The translations under genes were made by a program, and so were the position numbers. This document shows, in pieces, positions 34,307-42,910 of a stretch of 49,539 bases of DNA. The notes under the pieces are model-generated. The model did not search any database, was not told the DNA's origin, and worked only from the letters and a program-made list of their open reading frames with translations. This DNA is from Ruminococcus sp. UBA3280. Its GTDB lineage: Bacteria > Bacillota > Clostridia > Oscillospirales > Ruminococcaceae. Location: the NCBI GenBank assembly GCA_002362175.1, contig DETU01000069.1, positions 1 through 49,539 on the forward strand, written 5' to 3'. Positions within the stretch are counted from its first letter, which is position 1. Each line of letters opens with the position of its first letter.

Positions 34307-35912
34307 ATTCAAATGCAGGTTTTCCCGAACGCTTTATATCTGAACCGCATACGGCAAGTACTGTCAGATAAACCATTCCGCCTACTGCAACCGATAACAC
34401 AAGTACAGCGAATCTGCTCATACCCAACCGTTGAGTAATTCCCGAAGCAAGATATGCCGACCCTGCACACATTGCCCCTGCATAGATAATCCTTGCAAAT
34501 GATTTTATTTTAAGGCTTATCCCTGAATGTTTTATGTAAAGTTTAAGCGATACGGCAAGTATTACAGCATAGCACAGTGACGTTGACACAGCCGCACCGT
34601 CAACGCTAATCAATGGTATCAAAATAATATTTCCTGCAAGTTTTATAACAGTTCCTAGAATCATTATTTTCATTGGCAGAGATGCTTTCCCGATAGCCTG
34701 CAACATACTGAAAAGTGGAAATGATACACAAAGGCATATCATACCCGGCATGAGAAGTCTCAAAGCATTTATACATATTGCCGTCTCGTCCGTCTGTTTA
34801 GGAAAAAGAAAACCGAGTATTTCGGGGGCAAGTACTGCTATTCCGAAAGCTGACGGTACTGCAATGACAGCAGACGCAAGCAAAGCCTGCATACTGTTTT
34901 CTGAAAGTGATTTTATATCTTTTCCTTCCCAAGCCTCCGTAACACAAGGAAGAACACCTTTTCCGAGCATATTTGTAACGGACGGCACAAGATTAAAGAC
35001 AGTAAGTGCAATTCCCGCAAATGAACCGTAAACAAAATCAGGCATTTCCTTTTCTGAAATTCCGTCGGGAATATTTATTCTGCTTCCGAAATGCGATATG
35101 CAACCAATAACAGTCCACATATCTATAAGTGCGGTAAGATTTGTCACTACTGCACTTATCCCCGTCGGAACGGCATTAACTGCAAGTTCACGTGCAATTT
35201 CCCTGCGTTTCATTACGGTATTTTCTCCGCCGGAAAGAATATTTTTTCCGAAAATCCTCATAATCCCGAAAAATAACGTTGCACCTACAGACGACAAAGT
35301 AACTCCGAGTATTCCTGCGGCTGCCGCAATTGCTCTTGTATCGGTAATTTCGGGAAAATAAACCATTATTTCACTGCTATGCCTTGTTACATATCCGCAC
35401 AGAAACAGTCCTGCCGTTACTTTTACAACACCCTCTATAACCTGCGAAACAGCTGTAGGGTACATATTACTCATACCCTCGTAATATCCACGTTCAACCG
35501 ACATTATACAGCCGAAAAATACAGACGGCGATATCATTGCTACCGCTAACGATGCTTCTGTACTTCCGGCAGAATAAACACTGAAAGATTTGGACAGCAG
35601 AAACGTAACAGCACTCCCGACAAGTCCGACGGCAGAAAACAGAATCAATGCCGTACTGCGTACTTTTTTTACATTCTTATACATTCCCAGAGCAATGCTT
35701 TGTGCGGTCATTCGTGCAACAGCAGAAGAAAGACCCGTAACAGTAAGTGCATAGACAGGCATAAAAAGACTGTATGCACAGCTGAAATAACTCATTCCGA
35801 CACCACCAAGCAGATTGGTGAGCGGTATTTTAAACAATGCTCCCAGTGCTTTTGCAGCCGCTGCGGAAAGCATAAGTATAAGCGAACCTTTAAGAAAATT
35901 CTGTTTTTTCAA
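34305..35912 (-). CDS. Polysaccharide/lipid II flippase of the MATE-MurJ/SpoVB family
   Basis: A 535-residue protein with about fourteen transmembrane segments. The N-terminus (K-G-S-L-I-L-M-L-S-A, then K-I-P-L-T-N-L-L-G-G-V-G-M-S-Y-F) is the typical opening of SpoVB/YtgP-type flippases. They flip lipid-linked oligosaccharides, including lipid II, across the membrane. I cannot decide between a general wall role and a sporulation-linked one. The promoter is at 35947-35975, divergent from the aminotransferase. Confidence 0.88.
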   Translation of the reverse strand: MKKQNFLKGSLILMLSAAAAKALGALFKIPLTNLLGGVGMSYFSCAYSLFMPVYALTVTGLSSAVARMTAQSIALGMYKNVKKVRSTALILFSAVGLVGSAVTFLLSKSFSVYSAGSTEASLAVAMISPSVFFGCIMSVERGYYEGMSNMYPTAVSQVIEGVVKVTAGLFLCGYVTRHSSEIMVYFPEITDTRAIAAAAGILGVTLSSVGATLFFGIMRIFGKNILSGGENTVMKRREIARELAVNAVPTGISAVVTNLTALIDMWTVIGCISHFGSRINIPDGISEKEMPDFVYGSFAGIALTVFNLVPSVTNMLGKGVLPCVTEAWEGKDIKSLSENSMQALLASAVIAVPSAFGIAVLAPEILGFLFPKQTDETAICINALRLLMPGMICLCVSFPLFSMLQAIGKASLPMKIMILGTVIKLAGNIILIPLISVDGAAVSTSLCYAVILAVSLKLYIKHSGISLKIKSFARIIYAGAMCAGSAYLASGITQRLGMSRFAVLVLSVAVGGMVYLTVLAVCGSDIKRSGKPAFE

Positions 35913-35946
35913 AAAATCACCCTTTACAATTACAGTCAGTAAGAAA

Positions 35947-35975
35947 ATTATAGTCCGATTTTCTTGTTTTCACAA
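35947..35975 (-). promoter_or_regulatory. sigma-A promoter of the flippase gene
   Basis: Minus-strand TTGTGA (35970-35975) and TATAAT (35947-35952) with a 17 bp spacer. Confidence 0.75.
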
Positions 35976-35984
35976 AAATATATG

Positions 35985-36013
35985 TTGCAGAATCAGAAAA
36001 TATGTGGTATAAT
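35985..36013 (+). promoter_or_regulatory. sigma-A promoter of the aminotransferase gene
   Basis: TTGCAG (35985-35990) and TATAAT (36008-36013) with a 17 bp spacer. Confidence 0.85.
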
Positions 36014-36080
36014 ATAAAATAAGCTGTTTTAAGCTTCCAAATTCACATAAATGACATAAACTGAAAGGCTGGTTTTAAAA

Positions 36081-37274
36081 ATGAACTATAAATTTTCTGA
36101 TAAAGTCACAAAGCTTCAGGCTTCTGCTATCAGAGAAATTCTCAAATTCACATCAGTCCCCGGTGTAATCTCATTTGCGGCAGGCAACCCCGCTCCCGAG
36201 GCTTTTCCGACAGAAAGAATCGCTGAAATTTCTGCCGAACTCCTCAGAGACGACCCCATTCTTGCTTTACAGTACAACATCACAGAAGGCTATACTCCTC
36301 TCCGTGATTTCCTGAAACAGTGGCTTGCATCAAAAAACTGCTATAATTCAGACTTTGATGACGTTATTGTAACGTCGGGCGGTCAGCAGGCTAACGAGCT
36401 TTCATGTAAAGTACTTCTGAATGAGGGCGACACACTTCTTTGTGAATCACCATGCTTTATAGGCTCACTCAATGCTTTCCGTTCTTATAACGTGAATCTC
36501 TGCGGTGTTGACATGGACGACGACGGCATTAATCTTGAAAAACTTGAAAATGCCCTGAAAACTCAGAAAAACGTAAAAATGCTATACGTTATCCCGAATT
36601 TTCAGAACCCGACAGGGCGTACAATGTCCTTTGAAAAGAGAAAAGCGGTCTATAAACTTGCCTGCAAATATGATTTTATCATTCTTGAGGACGACCCTTA
36701 CGGTGAATTACGCTTCGCAGGTGAAAACGTTCCTACAATCAAGAGTCTTGACACAGAAGGACGTGTTATCTATTCAAGCACATTCTCAAAGATTCTTTCT
36801 TCAGGTTTCAGAACGGGCTTTGTTTCCGCACCTGCTCCGATTATTCAGAAAATCGTTGTGTGCAAGCAGGTTTCGGACGTTCACTCAAATATATGGGCTC
36901 AGGTTGTCGCACACCGTTTCATGACTTCTGTGAACCTTGATGAACATTTTGCAGGTCTGCGTGAAATTTACAGGAAAAAATGTGATTTGATGTGTTCTTA
37001 CATTGATAACGGATTTTCTGACAAGATTTCATATATCAGACCACAGGGCGGACTTTTCGTATGGTGTACACTCCCCGACAACTGTGATATGAACGATTTC
37101 TGTAAAAAAGCTATTCAGGAATACAAAATCGCCGTTGTTCCGGGAAATTCGTTCAGCATTGACGAATCGGAAAAAAGCCATTCGTTCCGTCTCAACTATT
37201 CCACACCTACAAACGAACAGATTCAGAAAGGTATGGAAATACTTGCAAACATGACTAAGGATATACTTGGTTAA
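36081..37274 (+). CDS. PLP-dependent class I/II aminotransferase
   Basis: A 397-residue cytosolic aminotransferase. The opening I-S-F-A-A-G-N-P-A-P-E-A-F-P is typical of the 2-aminoadipate/aromatic (LysN/ARO8) subgroup. The PLP-binding lysine is Lys237 in S-T-F-S-K, and N-P-T-G-R lies before it. The amino donor and acceptor are not resolvable from sequence. Codon use favours C-ending codons (AAC, TTC, CTC), suggesting good expression. A 172-residue gene of unknown function follows after 45 bp. Confidence 0.92.
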   Translation: MNYKFSDKVTKLQASAIREILKFTSVPGVISFAAGNPAPEAFPTERIAEISAELLRDDPILALQYNITEGYTPLRDFLKQWLASKNCYNSDFDDVIVTSGGQQANELSCKVLLNEGDTLLCESPCFIGSLNAFRSYNVNLCGVDMDDDGINLEKLENALKTQKNVKMLYVIPNFQNPTGRTMSFEKRKAVYKLACKYDFIILEDDPYGELRFAGENVPTIKSLDTEGRVIYSSTFSKILSSGFRTGFVSAPAPIIQKIVVCKQVSDVHSNIWAQVVAHRFMTSVNLDEHFAGLREIYRKKCDLMCSYIDNGFSDKISYIRPQGGLFVWCTLPDNCDMNDFCKKAIQEYKIAVVPGNSFSIDESEKSHSFRLNYSTPTNEQIQKGMEILANMTKDILG

Positions 37275-37319
37275 ACTGATTATATCCTGAAATAATTTAT
37301 AAATGAAAGGAATTTAATT

Positions 37320-37838
37320 ATGCCAAACAAAATGACTGAAAGATATGCCGTAACTCAGAAGTACCTCATGACAAGAGGTCAGGCTATCAACTTCCCCGCA
37401 CGCTTCTTCAATGCAAACTTAAAGAAAAACGAAGTTTTCGGTGTCGTTATCGACATTCCTATGTCCCCGACAGTCCTCACTTCAATGGTATGCTTCATCA
37501 ACGGTGCAGCTAACCTCTACTTCAACAACGGCGGAGAATATACAGGTGCTTCACAGAAGTACAGAAATCTCGTTCAGGCTACTCACACTCTCGTTGCAAA
37601 CGCAGGTCAGCTTCTTCCGAAATGTCAGAAAACAAAGTCATATGACCTCCCGAAAGGAAAAACACACAATATTTTCCTGCTCACAAAGAACGCTGTTTAC
37701 AAGACAGAAATCAAACCGGGTATAATTCCCGAAACAGAACCTGAACTCCGTACTTTCTATGTACTCTATCAGCGTGTCCTCAATGAACTCAGAAGCTGTC
37801 AGCTCAAGGACGACGCAGCAGCACGCAATGCAAAATAA
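37320..37838 (+). CDS. Conserved-looking hypothetical protein with strongly biased codons
   Basis: A 172-residue soluble protein with no recognised domain. Features: basic N-terminus, a central hydrophobic G-V-V-I-D-I-P-M-S-P-T segment, and F-I-N-G-A-A-N-L-Y-F-N-N-G-G. It is rich in Asn, Lys and Thr. Codons are heavily C-ending (AAC, TTC, CTC, ATC), like those of the adjacent aminotransferase and trpS, which suggests high expression. Spacing (45 bp before, 16 bp after) places it in one transcript with them. I do not recognise it and assign no function. Confidence 0.8.
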   Translation: MPNKMTERYAVTQKYLMTRGQAINFPARFFNANLKKNEVFGVVIDIPMSPTVLTSMVCFINGAANLYFNNGGEYTGASQKYRNLVQATHTLVANAGQLLPKCQKTKSYDLPKGKTHNIFLLTKNAVYKTEIKPGIIPETEPELRTFYVLYQRVLNELRSCQLKDDAAARNAK

Positions 37839-37854
37839 GGAGATGTTTTTCTAA

Positions 37855-38853
37855 ATGGAAGATAAAAAGCTGATTTTCAGCGGTATCCAACCAACAGGCA
37901 CTTTTACCCTCGGCAACTATATCGGTGCGGTAAGAAACTGGGGACCTCTTCAGGACGAATATAACTGTATCTACTGCGTTGTCGATATGCACGCAATAAC
38001 CGTAAAACAAGACCCTGTCAAGCTAAGACAAAACACCATGAACTCTTATGCACTTCTTATGGCGTGCGGAATTGACGTGGAAAAATCCATACTTTTCATA
38101 CAGAGTCATGTAAAGACCCATGCAGAATTAAGCTGGATTCTCGGTTGTAACACACAGTTCGGCGAACTCTCACGCATGACACAGTTCAAGGATAAAAGCA
38201 AAAAACACGCCGATGACGTAAATTCAGGACTTTTTACCTATCCTGTACTCATGGCTGCCGATATCCTCGCATATAACGCCGACCTCGTTCCCGTAGGTGT
38301 TGACCAGAAACAGCATCTTGAACTTGCAAGAAATATTGCACAGCGTTTCAATCAGAGATACGGCGACTTCTTTACACTTCCCGAACCTTATATTTCTGAA
38401 ATCGGTGCTAAAGTAATGTCACTTCAGGACCCGACCAAGAAAATGTCCAAGTCTGACGAAAATCCCAATGCTGTTATACTCATTCTTGACGACAAGGACA
38501 CTATTATAAGAAAATTCAAACGTGCTGTTACCGACAGTGACGCAGAAGTGTGCTACCGTGAGGGAAAAGACGGTATAAACAACCTCATGACAATTTATTC
38601 AAGCGTTACAGGAAAAGACTTTGCGTCCATTGAATCGGAATTTTCAGGAAAAGGCTACGGCGATTTCAAGCTTGCTGTAGGTGAGGCTGTAGCAGACCAT
38701 CTTGAACCTGTACGCACGGAATTTGCAAGACTTATTGCAGACAAGGCATATCTGAAAAAATGCTATACCGAAGGTGCGGAAAAAGCATTGAGATATTCTC
38801 AGAGAATAGTTTCAAAGGTATACAGAAAAGTAGGATTTGTTGACAGAACATAA
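37855..38853 (+). CDS. trpS: Tryptophanyl-tRNA synthetase
   Basis: A 332-residue class I synthetase that charges tRNA-Trp. The N-terminal G-I-Q-P-T-G-T-F-T-L-G-N-Y region holds the HIGH-equivalent T-L-G-N, and K-M-S-K-S lies near residues 198-202. Length is standard for bacteria. AAGGAG is 12 bp upstream, slightly far, but no other start fits. No T-box leader is visible, since the gene lies within a transcript. A strong terminator follows. Confidence 0.96.
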   Translation: MEDKKLIFSGIQPTGTFTLGNYIGAVRNWGPLQDEYNCIYCVVDMHAITVKQDPVKLRQNTMNSYALLMACGIDVEKSILFIQSHVKTHAELSWILGCNTQFGELSRMTQFKDKSKKHADDVNSGLFTYPVLMAADILAYNADLVPVGVDQKQHLELARNIAQRFNQRYGDFFTLPEPYISEIGAKVMSLQDPTKKMSKSDENPNAVILILDDKDTIIRKFKRAVTDSDAEVCYREGKDGINNLMTIYSSVTGKDFASIESEFSGKGYGDFKLAVGEAVADHLEPVRTEFARLIADKAYLKKCYTEGAEKALRYSQRIVSKVYRKVGFVDRT

Positions 38854-38862
38854 AACATCAAC

Positions 38863-38890
38863 CGGGCGGATTTTTCCGCCCGTGTGTTTT
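38863..38890 (+). terminator. Terminator of trpS
   Basis: An 8-bp GC-rich stem CGGGCGGA/TCCGCCCG with a TTTT loop, followed by TGTGTTTT. Confidence 0.88.
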
Positions 38891-38953
38891 GATTTACAGG
38901 TAAAATTTTACAAAACACATTGTTAAATAAAATTTTATTAAGCTATATCGCCA

Positions 38954-38978
38954 AAAATGCAAAAATATATTGCATTTT
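38954..38978. promoter_or_regulatory. Inverted repeat in the mazG promoter region, possible operator
   Basis: AAAATGCAA (38954-38962) and TTGCATTTT (38970-38978): perfect 9-bp arms, 7-nt spacer. A TATAAT lies at 38996-39001, so the right arm falls where the -35 box of the mazG promoter would be. No regulator is identified. Confidence 0.5.
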
Positions 38979-39032
38979 ATCGGATTTTAAGGTATTATAA
39001 TATTTAGTCCGTCTTTAAGGAGGGTTTTTTCT

Positions 39033-39854
39033 ATGGTTGATTTTCAGCAGAAAGAGCATTATTCTATTGATGATTTGATTGATATCGTTCGTCTCCTGCG
39101 TGGAGAGGGTGGCTGTCCGTGGGACAGGGAACAGACGCACGAATCAATTAAAAGTGATTTTATCGAGGAAACCTGCGAGGCTATTGAGGCTATTGACCTC
39201 AGAGATACCGACCTGCTCCGTGAAGAACTCGGTGACGTTCTTCTTCAGGTTGTATTTCATTGCAGAATAGAGGAGGAGAAAAGCTCCTTTAATTTTGATG
39301 ATGTATGTGACGAAATATGCCATAAACTTATTATCCGTCACCCTCATGTTTTCGGCGAAATTACAGTTGATTCAACAGGTGAAGTGCTGAAAAACTGGGA
39401 CGCTATCAAAATGCAGACAAAAGGTCAGGAAACATATACCGATACTCTTGAAAGTGTTGCAAAGTCACTTCCCGCACTTATGAGAGCCCAGAAGGTCGGC
39501 AAACGTGCTATGCGTGCCGGTATGGATTTCAGGTGTGCAGATGATGCAATAGCCTGTATTTCCGCTGAAAAGGCTGAATTTGACGAAGCTGTTGCTGAAG
39601 GTGACAAAAAGCACATTGAAGAAGAAATAGGTGACCTGCTTTTCTCATGTGTAAATGCAGCACGTCATCTCGGAATAGATGCCGAACTTGCACTAAAAAC
39701 CTCGACCGATAAATTCATAAAACGTTTCGCTGTTACCGAAAAGCTTATTATTTCGGACAAAACCGATATGAAAAATCTTTCAATAGAAGAAATTGATGTC
39801 TACTGGGACAAGGCTAAACATATTATTAATTCGGAGGAAAATGAAAATGACTAA
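39033..39854 (+). CDS. mazG: Nucleoside triphosphate pyrophosphohydrolase MazG
   Basis: A 273-residue enzyme that hydrolyses (d)NTPs to monophosphate and pyrophosphate. The first MazG domain shows G-G-C-P-W-D-R-E-Q-T-H and E-E-L-G-D-V-L-L-Q metal-binding residues; the second has E-E-I-G-D-L-L-F-S. Length matches the two-domain bacterial protein. AAGGAGGG precedes the ATG. Its last codons overlap the HU gene, and rqcP follows, an order like that of yabN-yabO in Bacillus. Confidence 0.94.
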   Translation: MVDFQQKEHYSIDDLIDIVRLLRGEGGCPWDREQTHESIKSDFIEETCEAIEAIDLRDTDLLREELGDVLLQVVFHCRIEEEKSSFNFDDVCDEICHKLIIRHPHVFGEITVDSTGEVLKNWDAIKMQTKGQETYTDTLESVAKSLPALMRAQKVGKRAMRAGMDFRCADDAIACISAEKAEFDEAVAEGDKKHIEEEIGDLLFSCVNAARHLGIDAELALKTSTDKFIKRFAVTEKLIISDKTDMKNLSIEEIDVYWDKAKHIINSEENEND

Positions 39855-40122
39855 AACTGCACTTATCACTTCAATCGCAGATAAAATGAACTGCACAAAA
39901 AAAGATGCTGCCGCTGTTCTTGACGCTACAGTTGCCGTTATTCAGGAAACACTTGAAACAGGTGAAAAGGTATCTGTTACAGGATTCGGCACATTTGAAG
40001 TTCGTGAAAGAGGAGAAAAGACCTGTATCAATCCTAAGACAAAGGCTAAGATGGTTTGCCCTCCGTGCAAAGCACCTACTTTCAAGGCAGGACGAGCATT
40101 AAAGGCTTCTATCAATAACTGA
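39847..40122 (+). CDS. hup: DNA-binding protein HU
   Basis: A 91-residue histone-like protein that binds and bends DNA as a dimer. The D-K-M-N-C-T-K-K-D-A start, V-T-G-F-G-T-F-E-V-R-E-R core and C-terminal A-P-T-F-K-A-G-R-A-L-K are typical. I use the ATG at 39847 rather than 39841, since GGAGG lies 9 bp from it and the family begins M-T-K-T. The gene overlaps mazG by 8 bp. An attenuating hairpin follows it. Confidence 0.95.
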   Translation: MTKTALITSIADKMNCTKKDAAAVLDATVAVIQETLETGEKVSVTGFGTFEVRERGEKTCINPKTKAKMVCPPCKAPTFKAGRALKASINN

Positions 40123-40130
40123 GAAACTTC

Positions 40131-40160
40131 GGGAACAGGCACAATGGTCTGTTCCCTTTT
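40131..40160 (+). terminator. Terminator between HU and rqcP
   Basis: An 8-bp stem GGGAACAG/CTGTTCCC with a 10-nt loop and a short T run. Partial read-through would feed rqcP, so HU would be made in excess. Confidence 0.75.
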
Positions 40161-40179
40161 GATTAGCAAAGGAGATAAT

Positions 40180-40422
40180 ATGAGATTAGACAAATATCTG
40201 AAAGTCACACGTCTTATAAAGAGAAGAACAGTTGCAAATGATGCCTGTGACGCTGAAAAAATCGTTGTAAACGGAAAAGTTGCCCGTGCGTCGTATGATG
40301 TAAAGGTCGGCGATATAATCGAAATAAATATGGGTACACGTCCGCTTAAAGTAAAGGTTTTGAACGTTACTGAACACGCAACAAAGGAAACCGCTTCCGA
40401 CAATTACACCGTAATAGAATAA
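40180..40422 (+). CDS. rqcP: S4-domain RNA-binding protein RqcP
   Basis: An 80-residue S4-fold protein. M-R-L-D-K-Y-L-K-V-T-R-L-I-K-R-R-T and I-V-V-N-G-K-V-A are the S4 pattern of the Bacillus YabO/RqcP group, which works with RqcH in alanine tailing of nascent chains on stalled ribosomes. The ATG at 40180 follows AAAGGAGA. Position downstream of mazG matches the Bacillus order. Terminator at 40424-40452. Confidence 0.92.
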   Translation: MRLDKYLKVTRLIKRRTVANDACDAEKIVVNGKVARASYDVKVGDIIEINMGTRPLKVKVLNVTEHATKETASDNYTVIE

Positions 40423-40423
40423 A

Positions 40424-40452
40424 AAAGGGTACATTTATATGTACCCTTTCTT
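40424..40452. terminator. Terminator between rqcP and the epimerase
   Basis: An 11-bp stem AAAGGGTACAT/ATGTACCCTTT with a 4-nt loop and A/T-rich tails on both sides; it can serve both convergent genes. Confidence 0.9.
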
Positions 40453-41405
40453 TATTTTGTATTTTTTATATCCCAGCGGAACACGGCAATTTTTGCCGCT
40501 TTAGTACAGTCAAGTATATTATTGTGTTCAAGCTTTGACATATCAAGATAACGGTAATTTTCCTTTTCGTCGTTACCTTTTGAAAAAATACCTTTTATTT
40601 TTGAAAGCTTACCGCCTGCATTTCGGGAAATAACAGTGCCGAGATGATAATGTTCCCTCATAAATGCAATAATATCTGCCGCTGTCGTAATATTTTTGTC
40701 ACTTACATTGTAAGTGCCTGAATAAGAAGTATCATCGGCACTTCTTACAAAACAAAGTATGAAGTCAACAAGGTTATGCACACAACAAAGCTGAAAACCG
40801 TACTGACCCGTACCCGAAACAAATTTTACATTGTCCTTAGGGTCTGTAATCTTTGCCGTAAGGTTTTCAATAAAATCATGTGTATATACAGGTGCTACCC
40901 TTATAACACAGCCTATTACTTCCTTATGGTTCTGCAATTCTGTTATAAACGCCTTTTCAGACGCAAATTTAAGGTTTGCGTAATTGGTAACAGGTTTAAG
41001 CTTATTGGTTTCTCTTATTGGTTCACGGCTTTTCTGAAATTCATAAACCTGGTCAGTACTTATAAGAATAAATTCCTTTACTCCTGAATTAAGAGCGGTA
41101 TTATATATAAATCTGTCACACTGACCTGAAATCATCATCTGTGTTTCGGTAACTATAGCACCAAAATCATTATCAACCGTACAAGCTGCATGAACAACTA
41201 TGTCAATTTGGTTATTCCTGAAAATCTCTTCATAAGCGTCTTTATCGTCGGGAGCCGCTTCAACGAAAGAATAGTGAAGCTTTCCTGTATTATAATTCCC
41301 CTCTGATTCATCAACAGCAATAACGGCATTACCTTTTTTGAGAAGTCCGGAACATATATATCTGCCGATAAGTCCGCACCCTCCTGTTACAAGAACTGTA
41401 TTCAT
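40452..41405 (-). CDS. NAD-dependent sugar-nucleotide epimerase/dehydratase family protein
   Basis: A 317-residue extended short-chain dehydrogenase. The Rossmann motif G-G-C-G-L-I-G lies near residues 7-13 and the catalytic Y-A-N-L-K fits Y-x-x-x-K. Unlike galE further right, I cannot assign its substrate. GAAAGGAGG lies 8 bp before the ATG at 41405; a GTG one codon earlier is possible. Single-gene unit with its own promoter. Confidence 0.87.
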   Translation of the reverse strand: MNTVLVTGGCGLIGRYICSGLLKKGNAVIAVDESEGNYNTGKLHYSFVEAAPDDKDAYEEIFRNNQIDIVVHAACTVDNDFGAIVTETQMMISGQCDRFIYNTALNSGVKEFILISTDQVYEFQKSREPIRETNKLKPVTNYANLKFASEKAFITELQNHKEVIGCVIRVAPVYTHDFIENLTAKITDPKDNVKFVSGTGQYGFQLCCVHNLVDFILCFVRSADDTSYSGTYNVSDKNITTAADIIAFMREHYHLGTVISRNAGGKLSKIKGIFSKGNDEKENYRYLDMSKLEHNNILDCTKAAKIAVFRWDIKNTK

Positions 41406-41443
41406 CACCGCAGCCTCCTTTCAAATGTTAAACATACTATTAC

Positions 41444-41472
41444 ATTATATCACAATAAAAATCATTTTGCAA
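41444..41472 (-). promoter_or_regulatory. sigma-A promoter of the epimerase gene
   Basis: Minus-strand TTGCAA (41467-41472) and TATAAT (41444-41449) with a 17 bp spacer. Confidence 0.82.
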
Positions 41473-41490
41473 CTGCTGCAATAAATAATA

Positions 41491-42888
41491 TTACTCAGGT
41501 GAACCTGCTTCATTGACCTCTGAAATATATTTATCAACAACCGAAAAAATAGAATCATATGTTTCATTCCATGGTGTACCACGTGCGGTAAGTCTGAGAC
41601 TGTTATCAAGCAAATCACCACAGTCTGCCGAAACGCCCTTTGAAATGTCAATAAAAGGATTAGCTTCAGCAAGTGACTGCATACTTTCTTTCATTTCAAA
41701 CATTTCTTCAGTCCAGCCGTAATCATCAAAAACCTGCTTGTCGGCTATGGCAAGAGTTTCCTCATCTTCCAGTACGAAACGCTTACAGTCAAGAAATTTC
41801 GCTACTCCTTCGGGATTCTGTCCGCCCTTTACAAAAGTATAGGCTTCCATTCCGACAGGTATATAATATTTGTCTGCTTCGGGGTCTTTAGGCATCGGAA
41901 CAAAGAAAGCTTCATCACCAAAAGTACTTTTCCAGTCAGACGACTTTCTATAAAATTCATAAAGTCCGCAAGGATAGAAAAGAGTTTTTCCCTCACCGAT
42001 ATAAGCTGGTTTGGCATTCCAACCGTAATCTTCCGAACCAATCGCTATAAGATTATCAGTGTAAAGCTCATATATCCAGTTCTGCACACGTTCCATTTCA
42101 GGACTACCGAGATTATTCACAAGTTTTCCGTTTTCCATGCTTACAGGCGGAACACCTATTGTATTAATAAGTCCAAACTCAAACCACCAGCCGTCTATAC
42201 CATAACGCTGGTTTGCAGGGTCAACGAATTTTTCAAGCATATCCTGAAATGTATCCCATGTCCATTCACCCTTTGCGTAAAGTTCGGCAGGGTCTTGCAA
42301 ACCTGCTTCCCGAACGGTTTTCCTGTTGTATATCACGGCACAGTTATCACCTGCTATTCGTGGTACGGCTACATAATGACTTCCGTTCCAGATGAGACTG
42401 TCATTTATTTCCTGAACGTCCGCCCATAACGGCGAATCAAAATCAATATAATCATCAGCAGGCACAAACATCGAACGTACCGCACCCTTAGGAAAAGCAT
42501 CAAGGTCACCTGCATAGAAAAAATCTATTCCCTCACCGCCGTTAATCTCCTTTGCAAGCTGTTCATAGCGTTCTTCATAGGTACACTGATGCCATTCAAT
42601 ATTTCCGCCATAACGTTCCTGAAATGCCACAAGAAAAGCAGGTGTACTTTTTCCGCTGTTATCGTCAGAATTAATATCCCACTCCGCAAGCCACTTTATA
42701 GTCTTGTTTTCAAGTTCACCTGTAAGAAGTTCGGAATTTTTCGCATTTTCAGATATTGTCGTGCGTATTGTCGGGTCAACGTCCTTACCTGCTTCCGATT
42801 TATCTGAATCCCCACTGCTACACGCAAAAAATGATACCGACACCGCCGTAATCAAAAATGAAGAAACAACCGATTTTAATTTTTTCAT
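41491..42888 (-). CDS. Extracellular solute-binding lipoprotein (ABC sugar-type, orphan)
   Basis: A 465-residue lipoprotein; the ATG at 42888 follows GAAAGGAG, lipobox F-F-A-C near residue 22. The body shows family 1 solute-binding features: Y-E-E-R-Y-E-Q-L-A near residue 100, V-P-R-I-A-G-D-N-C-A-V-I-Y-N-R-K, and W-T-W-D-T-F-Q-D. These proteins usually deliver oligosaccharides to an ABC transporter, but no permease or ATPase gene is next to it. It ends the minus-strand run galE to 41491. The ligand is unknown. Confidence 0.9.
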   Translation of the reverse strand: MKKLKSVVSSFLITAVSVSFFACSSGDSDKSEAGKDVDPTIRTTISENAKNSELLTGELENKTIKWLAEWDINSDDNSGKSTPAFLVAFQERYGGNIEWHQCTYEERYEQLAKEINGGEGIDFFYAGDLDAFPKGAVRSMFVPADDYIDFDSPLWADVQEINDSLIWNGSHYVAVPRIAGDNCAVIYNRKTVREAGLQDPAELYAKGEWTWDTFQDMLEKFVDPANQRYGIDGWWFEFGLINTIGVPPVSMENGKLVNNLGSPEMERVQNWIYELYTDNLIAIGSEDYGWNAKPAYIGEGKTLFYPCGLYEFYRKSSDWKSTFGDEAFFVPMPKDPEADKYYIPVGMEAYTFVKGGQNPEGVAKFLDCKRFVLEDEETLAIADKQVFDDYGWTEEMFEMKESMQSLAEANPFIDISKGVSADCGDLLDNSLRLTARGTPWNETYDSIFSVVDKYISEVNEAGSPE

Positions 42889-42910
42889 TCCGCATACTCC
42901 TTTCGGATTT

